Below, piece by piece: positions 53,988-60,057 of a DNA stretch of 64,000 nt. The number at the start of each line of letters is the position of its first letter. Position 1 is the first letter of the stretch. Origin of the DNA: Halanaerobium sp. MA284_MarDTE_T2. Lineage in GTDB: Bacteria > Bacillota > Halanaerobiia > Halanaerobiales > Halanaerobiaceae. The stretch spans positions 1 through 64,000 of the forward strand of contig NZ_QPJE01000005.1 in assembly GCF_003337245.1 (NCBI RefSeq). The letters are read 5' to 3'. Under the pieces are notes generated by a model that was given only the letters and a program-made list of their open reading frames with translations, was not told where the DNA came from and ran no database searches. The position numbers and the translations under genes are program-made.

Positions 53988-54704
53988 ATGTATGTGTATA
54001 ATAAGGATAAACTAATTAACTTAATCAAAAAAGCAAAGGGTGAGGATAAAACAGTTTCAAAATTTGCAAAAGAAATGGGGGTAAGCAGACCATACCTTAA
54101 TAATTTACTTAATAAAAAGCAAAAAAATCCACCAAATCCAGACATACTGCAGAAAGTAGCTGAAAATAATAATCAAGTCCGCTATGTAGAATTAATGGTG
54201 GCTGCAGGATATCTTGATGAAAAGTATATTTTAGGTGATAAGAATGATAAGAAAGTAAGGTCTATTAATAAAATGCTTTCTGAGTATATAGAGAAAGTAG
54301 AAGATATAAATCCTAGAGAAGTGGTTCCCAGTTACAATTATGATAATGAATCTTTTTGGGATGATAAGAAAGAATGTGTTGCGGAAGACTACTTTATTTT
54401 TCCAGAAAGTTATGTTACAGATTCATCTTATGCTTTAAAGATAACAAACAATAATTTCAAGTATTGGAGGATTATTAAAGGTGATTACATTTTAATAAGA
54501 CCAGCAAATAATGAGCCTGCAAATGGGTCTACAATACTAGTGATAATTAGAAAAGGTGGTGATTACAACAGAACAATAAAAAGATACTATATTATTAATG
54601 ATAGCAAGGTAAGATTAGAACCAGATATTGAGAACTATGGAGAAATAGATAAATCAGAAGTTAAAATTATAGGATTTGTAGATTACATGGGTAGACAATA
54701 TTAA
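53988..54704 (+). CDS. XRE-type regulator with degenerate LexA/S24 C-terminal domain
   Basis: A 238-residue protein. The N-terminal helix-turn-helix (about 8-50; KFAKEMGVSRPYLNNLLNKK) is joined to a C-terminal domain (about 125-236) that follows the S24/LexA pattern: FPESYVTDSSYALKITNNN, IKGDYILIRPANNEPANG, then TIKRYYI with the expected lysine and VKIIGFVDYMGR at the end. The segment that normally carries the catalytic GDSM serine reads TNNNFKYWR, so self-cleavage looks impossible. It may act as a CI-like or phage/island repressor that no longer responds by autoproteolysis. ATG 53988 follows GAGGTGAG. Confidence 0.75.
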   Translation: MYVYNKDKLINLIKKAKGEDKTVSKFAKEMGVSRPYLNNLLNKKQKNPPNPDILQKVAENNNQVRYVELMVAAGYLDEKYILGDKNDKKVRSINKMLSEYIEKVEDINPREVVPSYNYDNESFWDDKKECVAEDYFIFPESYVTDSSYALKITNNNFKYWRIIKGDYILIRPANNEPANGSTILVIIRKGGDYNRTIKRYYIINDSKVRLEPDIENYGEIDKSEVKIIGFVDYMGRQY

Positions 54705-54802
54705 TACTGCCCAGAAGAAAGATGTGATTTTACAAATTAATTCATAAAAGAGCAGTATAGCGGCCGAGATAGAGATTTTTTATAGGGTTATTCAACTCCG
54801 TA

Positions 54803-54822
54803 ATTGATATAATGATATCAAT
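54803..54822. promoter_or_regulatory. operator-like inverted repeat ahead of mntA-hepT
   Basis: ATTGATAT, an AATG spacer and ATATCAAT form a perfect 8-bp inverted repeat that covers the TATAAT (54808-54813) of the predicted promoter. This suits autoregulation by the toxin-antitoxin pair, although no good -35 box is visible. Confidence 0.55.
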
Positions 54823-54856
54823 AGTTAATAACGCTACCGAAAGAAGGAGTGAAATT

Positions 54857-55144
54857 ATGGATAAAAAAGCCCTCAAGGAAAAAATTAGGGATTTAAAACC
54901 TATTTTAGAGAAAAAATACAAAGTAAAACGTATTGGTCTTTTTGGTTCATTTGCAAGAGATGAAGCAAATGAGGATAGTGACATAGATATTTTAGTAGAG
55001 TTTTCTGGAAATATAGGATGGGAATTTATAGATTTAAAACAATTTTTAGAAGAAAATTTAGAGCGAGAAGTTGATTTGGTAACTATAGAAGCTTTAAAAC
55101 CAGAATTAAAAGAAGACATATTAAGAGATGTGATATACCAATGA
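54857..55144 (+). CDS. mntA: MNT-domain nucleotidyltransferase antitoxin
   Basis: A 95-residue minimal nucleotidyltransferase. The motif GS-x10-DxD is intact (Gly30, Ser31, Asp42, Asp44), in FGSFARDEANEDSDIDILVE. In MntA-HepT systems this enzyme adds AMP groups to the HEPN toxin and silences it. ATG 54857 follows AGAAGGAG. The stop overlaps the start of the adjacent hepT (ATGA), the normal gene arrangement. Because hepT is broken, it is now an antitoxin without its cognate partner here. Confidence 0.85.
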   Translation: MDKKALKEKIRDLKPILEKKYKVKRIGLFGSFARDEANEDSDIDILVEFSGNIGWEFIDLKQFLEENLEREVDLVTIEALKPELKEDILRDVIYQ

Positions 55145-55492
55145 GGAGAGATCTTTTGTTTCTAAAGGATAGAATTAATGCAATGAATAAAATATTTAAT
55201 TATAATATTTAATTATACAGAGAAAATGACAAAAGAAGACTTTTAAAAAGATGAGCGAACTATTGATGCAGTTTTGAGAAATATTGAAATTATAGGTGAA
55301 GCAGCTAATAAATTATCTAAAAAAATATATGAAGAAAATGAAAATGTTTCCTGGGGAAGAATGATTGGTTTAAGAAATATAGTAATTCATGAAAATTTTG
55401 GAGTAGATTTAAATATTATTTGGCAGGTTATCACAGTCAACTTACCAGAAACTAAACCTAAAATAGAAGAAATATTAAAGGAAATATCTTAA
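55141..55492 (+). pseudogene. hepT: HEPN toxin HepT, inactivated by a 13-bp duplication and a nonsense codon
   Basis: The frame from ATG 55141 reads MRRDLLFLKDRINAMNKIFNYNI and stops at 55210-55212. A 13-bp unit, ATATTTAATTATA, is tandemly duplicated (55192-55204, 55205-55217). Removing one copy restores YTEKMTKEDF, then a TAA at 55244-55246 where HepT has Leu (TTA expected), then an open KDERTIDAVLRNIEIIGEAA and the HEPN RNase motif RNIVIHENFG to the stop at 55492. Both lesions are needed to explain the present sequence. The C-terminal part could only be made from an internal start. Confidence 0.85.
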
Positions 55493-55563
55493 CTTTCATG
55501 AAATATAATTGATAATAAAATTGAGTCTTGAAATTTTACTGTTTTTTATCAAGAAATAATATA

Positions 55564-55607
55564 TGGTGCCCCCGGTAGGAGTCGAACCTACGCTCAAGGC
55601 TTCGGAG
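55564..55607 (-). other. tRNA-Arg(CCG) 3' half, probable attachment-site scar
   Basis: On the minus strand these 44 bases begin with anticodon loop CTCCGAA (anticodon CCG), continue through the 3' anticodon stem GCCTT, T-arm GTAGG-TTCGACT-CCTAC, acceptor strand CGGGGGC and discriminator A, and end in an encoded CCA. No 5' half is next to it: the bases before the loop cannot pair with GCCTT. Tyrosine recombinases of integrative elements often use exactly anticodon-loop-to-CCA as core site. No integrase gene or second copy is in the window. Confidence 0.75.
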
Positions 55608-55803
55608 AGTTTTGTCGAAGTTCCTTATATTAGCATCTTTTCTTATAATCCCTGTCATAACAACAATCTATTGATGGAAATATCCCATATAGTTGTAAAT
55701 AACTGTATATTTTACTGCGGTATTTAACGGTGGCTGAGGCTCACTGCGGTGAAATCACGGTGGAAAATCGAATAAAATTTGCATCTCAATTGGAGATGAT
55801 TTA

Positions 55804-55860
55804 CCCTCAGAGAAGCTTCATTTTTTCGATTAATGATGGAGCTTTTCTGGGGGTTTTGTT
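55804..55860. repeat. terminator-like palindrome, copy 1 of a dispersed repeat
   Basis: CCCTCAGAGAAGCTTCATT and AATGATGGAGC...TTCTGGGGG form a long hairpin followed by TTTTG. A closely similar copy, including flanking bases, lies at 63609-63665. The interval 55493-56032 otherwise contains only the tRNA scar; no gene is supported. Confidence 0.7.
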
Positions 55861-56032
55861 AATAATATCTGTTATTGGACAATTATCACTGTCTTTTGCT
55901 TTAATACAATCAAAGACAAATGGAAGAAATATTAAGTCCACAATGCAGAACAAAGGGGAAAAAGTTAGTGTAGTAACAATAAAAACTGATTGAAAAAGAA
56001 GTTGAAAGGAATAACTCTTGTCAAATCTGATA

Positions 56033-56800
56033 TTATAAAGAAAATATTAATATTAATCCAAGTGGAATACAATAATAGGCAAAATAATGAAGTTTTTGTT
56101 CCTTTATCATTTTTAAGAAAAAGTTAATAGCAAGATAACCTGTGATCATTGATGATATAGTAGCTAAAAATAGATAGAAATAATTTAGGTCAGTTGTACC
56201 ATTTAAAGTTAATTCTTTTAGTTTGAGAAGAGTTGCTCCTCCTATGACAGGTATAGAAAGAATAAACGAAAATTTGGTAGCAAGTTCTCTGTTTAAATTT
56301 TTATATAAGCCGGCAGCTATAGTAGATCCAGAGCGAGATAAACCGGGGAAAATTGCAAGTGCCTGAGCTAGTCCTATAAAAATCGAATCTAAAATCGACA
56401 TATCTTTTATCTGCCGTTTATTGATTGTTATTTTATTAGTTAGCCAGAGTATTATACCGGTAATTATTAAAAAAAACCCGACAACAGTTAAAGAAGAATT
56501 CATTTTTTCAAAAAAATCTTCAAAAAATATCCCTACAACTGCAGCAGGGATTGAGCCGATTATGATATATAGATTAAAAGTCTTATATTCATCCTTAAAA
56601 TAAATCATATTTAGTATATCCTGGTAATACACAAAAAATATTGCCAGTAAAGTTCCAAAATGCAAAAAGATGTCAATTGTCAGTCCAGCTTTAATATCTA
56701 AAAAATATTTAAAAAGCACAATATGCCCTGAACTGCTGATTGGTAAGAACTCAGTTATTCCCTGGATTACGCCTAAAACTAAGTACTTGATAATTTCCAT
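56033..56800 (-). CDS. uppP: undecaprenyl-diphosphate phosphatase
   Basis: A 255-residue membrane enzyme with about eight helices that recycles undecaprenyl pyrophosphate for cell-wall synthesis and confers basal bacitracin tolerance. Signatures are QGITEFLPISSSGH (about 14-27) and FPGLSRSGSTIAAGLYKN near 155-172. An AGGACATTTGTCCG sequence 37 bases upstream of its start also occurs, inverted, beyond the two upstream minus-strand genes. Confidence 0.94.
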   Translation of the reverse strand: MEIIKYLVLGVIQGITEFLPISSSGHIVLFKYFLDIKAGLTIDIFLHFGTLLAIFFVYYQDILNMIYFKDEYKTFNLYIIIGSIPAAVVGIFFEDFFEKMNSSLTVVGFFLIITGIILWLTNKITINKRQIKDMSILDSIFIGLAQALAIFPGLSRSGSTIAAGLYKNLNRELATKFSFILSIPVIGGATLLKLKELTLNGTTDLNYFYLFLATISSMITGYLAINFFLKMIKEQKLHYFAYYCIPLGLILIFSL

Positions 56801-56836
56801 AAATAACCTCCAATATATTTTTATTAAATTACATTT

Positions 56837-56860
56837 AGGACATTTGTCCGGTCCTATTCT
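56837..56860. repeat. left terminal-inverted-repeat-like sequence of the DUF1670 cassette
   Basis: AGGACATTTGTCCGGTCCTA at 56837-56856 is the inverse of the sequence at 58540-58559 with two to three mismatches over about 23 bases. The similarity runs inward from both ends. The core GGACA-TT-TGTCC is itself palindromic. TTA precedes GGACA here and follows TGTCC at the right end, a possible 3-bp target duplication. Confidence 0.65.
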
Positions 56861-56887
56861 TTCTAATTCTTAGTATTTCAAATTAAT

Positions 56888-57664
56888 CTATTTTTTATCA
56901 TTATCAGAATCAAAATATTCAGGATGGTATTTTTCTATTAGCTTCCTGTATTGTTTGATAACAGAAGCTCCTCGGCCTGTCATATGTTTGATCTGGATTG
57001 TGCTTATACCGCGTCTAATCAGGAATTTAACGCGCTCATAGTCCTTGATATATCTATCAACAGCATTTAATGAATGATCTGTTTTTCTGGCTATATCAGG
57101 TGGCTGAACTTTTTGCTCATAAAGCTCAATTATTGCTTTTTTATGAGTAGTTCCACGACCCATATCCAGTATATAACCTTTAAGAGGTAACACATCATCA
57201 TGAGTATCATGATATTCGCCAATACGCTTTGAAATGGTTACTGTAGAACGATTCATTATTGCTGCCAGTTCCTCAACAGTTAGCATAGCACCCTGCTTTT
57301 TAGCAGCTTTGGTTAGCCTGGCAATACGGATCATATCATGTTCTGTTTTGGATACATTATTTCTTTTTAGTTCTATATCTTTCTCAGTAACATAGGGAAG
57401 TTCAATGACTTCCTGTTTGTATTCTTCACGCTTTTGACCCAGTTTTGGCTTGTTATTCTGCTCGGAAGTAGCAATCCAGCTTAGACTGCCAAACTGATTG
57501 GTCTTTTTGCGGGGATGATATTTATACTCTAATTCAACAATATCTTCAGCTATTAGTTCTAGTATTTTATGACTGCCAAGTAGTTTGTATTCACTCTCTA
57601 AAAGCTCGATGATAGCCTGCCTGAATGTCTTTTTATCCAGGTTAGCAAAAGGGTCCTGTCTCAT
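56888..57664 (-). CDS. DUF1670-like helix-turn-helix protein (second gene of pair)
   Basis: A 258-residue soluble protein. A central helix-turn-helix (about 126-150; MLTVEELAAIMNRSTVTISK) is followed by LKGYILDMGRGTTHKKAIIE near 158-177 and a second HTH-like region (PPDIARKTDHSLNAVDRYIK ... IRRGISTIQIKHMTGRGASV). The same order appears in the neighbouring gene, so the two are paralogues, probably of the DUF1670 family. Its start overlaps the stop of that gene by 4 bases. The function is unknown; DNA binding is likely from the HTH motifs. Confidence 0.7.
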   Translation of the reverse strand: MRQDPFANLDKKTFRQAIIELLESEYKLLGSHKILELIAEDIVELEYKYHPRKKTNQFGSLSWIATSEQNNKPKLGQKREEYKQEVIELPYVTEKDIELKRNNVSKTEHDMIRIARLTKAAKKQGAMLTVEELAAIMNRSTVTISKRIGEYHDTHDDVLPLKGYILDMGRGTTHKKAIIELYEQKVQPPDIARKTDHSLNAVDRYIKDYERVKFLIRRGISTIQIKHMTGRGASVIKQYRKLIEKYHPEYFDSDNDKK

Positions 57665-58482
57665 TTGATGACCCCCTTTTTTGCCTCAGTTTTTACTGAA
57701 GCTTTTTCTTCGGCTATGTTAACTATGTCAGCAATACGCTCTTTATACTCAGAGCTGTTGTATTTAAAATACAGTTCGGTATATTCTTTAACTAATCTTT
57801 CTGAGATACCAACTATATGAGCTGTTTCTTTGATTGAAAGCTTATTCTTTATTGACAGCAATACACGACCAAAATCATTGATATATCGCTTAATTGCTCC
57901 AGGAGAATGTCTGGTTTTCCTCTGTATTTCAGAGTAGGTATTATATTCAAGATACAGTTTGATTATCTTAGTTTTATGAGATACTCCAGGTCCTATATCC
58001 TGATATGTACCTCGGGTTTGAACATTAAACCCCTGAGCTTTAAGCTTTTTGATATCCCGTCTGATAGTTCTTGTGGAAACCTGTAGAATATCAGCCAGAT
58101 CTTCCTGGGTTAGAAGACCACCCTGATCGAGTGATTCTTCTGTCATTCTCAGTACTTTAACTTTTCTTAGGGCAGATTTATTTTCTATTCTAAAGAGTGT
58201 TTTATCCTCTTTAGTTATTGATTTAGTCAGGGTTACCTGAACCTTTGGTAAATCTTCTAGAACTGGACCGTGTTTTGCTTTCTTAGAGATTACAGTCTTA
58301 ACTATTTTATCTTTACTTTCATGATATGATGGATCATAATGTTTTAGTTGGTAGACTTCATTAGCAGCTTCTACAATTGCTTTTGCTTCACGTGGTGAAT
58401 ATTCAAATAGTTCTTTAAGAATATATTCAAATTGACTATCTAAAGTTTTAACTTTTACACGATCAAGTTCAGTTTTAGGCAT
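57661..58482 (-). CDS. DUF1670-like helix-turn-helix protein (first gene of pair)
   Basis: A 273-residue paralogue of the following gene. A DeoR-like winged HTH lies at about 118-150 (LLTQEDLADILQVSTRTIRR, DIKKLKAQGF). After it come TRGTYQDIGPGVSHKTKIIK near 152-171, IQRKTRHSPGAIKRYINDFG near 182-201 and a C-terminal HTH-like SIKETAHIVGISERLVKEY. The start ATG 58482 follows AAGGGGGGA. The pair forms a two-gene operon flanked by inverted repeats. No transposase or nuclease motif is seen in either protein. Confidence 0.7.
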   Translation of the reverse strand: MPKTELDRVKVKTLDSQFEYILKELFEYSPREAKAIVEAANEVYQLKHYDPSYHESKDKIVKTVISKKAKHGPVLEDLPKVQVTLTKSITKEDKTLFRIENKSALRKVKVLRMTEESLDQGGLLTQEDLADILQVSTRTIRRDIKKLKAQGFNVQTRGTYQDIGPGVSHKTKIIKLYLEYNTYSEIQRKTRHSPGAIKRYINDFGRVLLSIKNKLSIKETAHIVGISERLVKEYTELYFKYNSSEYKERIADIVNIAEEKASVKTEAKKGVIK

Positions 58483-58536
58483 TGGTTGTCCCCCCTTAAC
58501 TATATATTATATCAAATTCTTTTGTTAGTCGAACTT

Positions 58537-58559
58537 GATTAGGGGCGGACAAATGTCCT
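58537..58559. repeat. right terminal-inverted-repeat-like sequence of the DUF1670 cassette
   Basis: TAGGGGCGGACAAATGTCCT (58540-58559) is the inverted partner of 56837-56856. It also lies upstream of the DUF1670 operon's TATAAT (minus strand, 58506-58511), so it could be an operator rather than a transposon end. Confidence 0.65.
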
Positions 58560-58659
58560 TATTTATTATAGCATATAGTTTTCATTTTAACAAATTGAGT
58601 TTTTACTCCTGTTTCAATAATTTAATTAAGTCCGGTGAATAGTAGGGTGAAAGATTTTT

Positions 58660-58688
58660 TTGACGCTAGGGAAGAAATATAGTATAAT
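58660..58688 (+). promoter_or_regulatory. predicted promoter of the LysM/M23 gene
   Basis: TTGACG (58660-58665) and TATAAT (58683-58688) with 17-base spacing, 90 bases before the start codon. Confidence 0.75.
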
Positions 58689-58778
58689 ATATTTGAACAT
58701 CTACTCATACATTAAAAGTTTATTCTATTCTTTACTATTTTTATACAATACTAATGAAAACAGGGAGCAATCTGAAAT

Positions 58779-59909
58779 ATGAAAAAAAGATTTATAGCTA
58801 TTCTTTTATTAATTGCATTTACAATAATTTACAAAAACTTTGTTCTGGGAGAGCAGCATTTGGAAAGCACAAGAGTTCCCAGAGGATCTATTTCTGTAAA
58901 AAAAGAACTTGATCTTAAGCAAAACTCAAAAGAAAATTCAGATTTTAGTTTGATTATAACGGAAAAGCGAAAAAATGTACTGGAGAGAAAGACCGATTTT
59001 GTTAAAATCAAAGAAGAATTTAACCTCTCAGAGAATTCAGAACTTAATTTTGCAGAAAATCAGTTAGAATTTAATAATAAGTTAGAATACATAGAAAAAT
59101 TATATAAAGATAAAGACACAAAGTATAATATTGAAAGCTCCAGTCAGGGTTTTACTGAAGAATTAGTTAAAGAAAATAGTCGAAAGCCGGGCAGTAGAAT
59201 TGGTTTAATTAATCAAATAAAAAAGCACAGAGTAGAAAACGGTGAAACTCTTTGGGATATTGCTCAAAAGCACAATGTGGATTTAGATACTTTAATTGGG
59301 GCAAACGATATTAATAATATTAATAAAATAAAACCCGGTCAAACGATAAAGGTTCTTCCAGTAAAAGGGATCTTATATAAAATAAGTCCGGGGGAGAATC
59401 TTTCATCTATTACTGATAAGTTTAATATAAGTTTAAACAAAATTATTGCCAGTAATTTAATTAATAATCCAAATAGGGTTCAACCTGGTGATACATTAAT
59501 CTTACCTGGAGCAAAACCTGAATTTGGTTATCGTGATCGCCTTGAAAAAGTATTTACTAAACCAGTATATGCAAGAATCTCGTCTTATTTTGGTAGGAGA
59601 TGGGGTAGAATGCATGAAGGTATTGATTATGCAGCTCCTTCAGGTTCGAAAGTGAAAGCATCAGGTGAAGGTAGAGTTGTATATAGTGGTTGGGCTAGAG
59701 GTTATGGTAAAACTATTATTATTGAACACCAAAAAGGAATGAGAACACTTTATGCACACAATTCTAAGTTGATAGTCAATACTGGAGATAGAGTTTCAAA
59801 AGGTGATTTAATAGCAAAATCCGGTAATACCGGTAATACAACAGGACCAAATGTGCATTTTGAGGTTCAGGTTAATGGAAGACCAGTTGATCCTTTATCA
59901 TATATTTAA
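58779..59909 (+). CDS. LysM-LysM-M23 peptidoglycan endopeptidase
   Basis: A 376-residue envelope protein. An N-terminal signal anchor (about 4-22) is followed by a charged spacer (about 30-140), LysM domain 1 (about 147-192; VENGETLWDIAQKHNVDLDT), LysM domain 2 (about 197-242; SPGENLSSITDKFNISLNK) and a C-terminal M23 domain (about 275-375). The M23 metal ligands are visible in MHEGIDYAAPSGS and NVHFEVQVNGRPVDP. It probably cleaves or remodels peptide cross-links in the wall. A single gene with its own promoter and terminator. Confidence 0.92.
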   Translation: MKKRFIAILLLIAFTIIYKNFVLGEQHLESTRVPRGSISVKKELDLKQNSKENSDFSLIITEKRKNVLERKTDFVKIKEEFNLSENSELNFAENQLEFNNKLEYIEKLYKDKDTKYNIESSSQGFTEELVKENSRKPGSRIGLINQIKKHRVENGETLWDIAQKHNVDLDTLIGANDINNINKIKPGQTIKVLPVKGILYKISPGENLSSITDKFNISLNKIIASNLINNPNRVQPGDTLILPGAKPEFGYRDRLEKVFTKPVYARISSYFGRRWGRMHEGIDYAAPSGSKVKASGEGRVVYSGWARGYGKTIIIEHQKGMRTLYAHNSKLIVNTGDRVSKGDLIAKSGNTGNTTGPNVHFEVQVNGRPVDPLSYI

Positions 59910-59910
59910 A

Positions 59911-59940
59911 AGATTTACCTAAGGGTAAATCTTTTTATTT
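59911..59940 (+). terminator. rho-independent terminator after the M23 gene
   Basis: AGATTTACC, a TAAG loop and GGTAAATCT form a perfect 9-bp stem followed by TTTTATTT. Confidence 0.9.
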
Positions 59941-59971
59941 AAACAATATATAAATAATTGCTCAATCATTG

Positions 59972-60019
59972 TTGACAAAAATCGAATTTAATTGTATACT
60001 ATATATGAACAATTATTCA
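59972..60019 (+). promoter_or_regulatory. promoter and ArsR/SmtB-type operator of the metal ATPase gene
   Basis: TTGACA (59972-59977) and TATACT (59995-60000) are 17 bases apart. TGAACAATTATTCA at 60006-60019 is the inverted repeat recognised by ArsR/SmtB/CadC-type metal sensors and overlaps the start of transcription, as needed for repression. A weaker related sequence (ATAATTGCTCAATCATT) lies just before the -35 box. A matching ArsR gene is 3 kb downstream. Confidence 0.75.
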
Positions 60020-60057
60020 ATTAATCATATATTAAATTATAACTAGGGAGGATTATT

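Noticed and set aside
55564-55650. Complete tRNA or tmRNA gene
   Set aside because: Only the anticodon-loop-to-CCA half is present; the adjoining bases cannot form the other half of the anticodon stem, the D-arm or the 5' acceptor strand.
55730-55993. 87-residue open frame on the plus strand
   Set aside because: It spans the terminator-like palindrome at 55804-55860, has no convincing ribosome site and shows no recognisable protein pattern; the frame is probably accidental.
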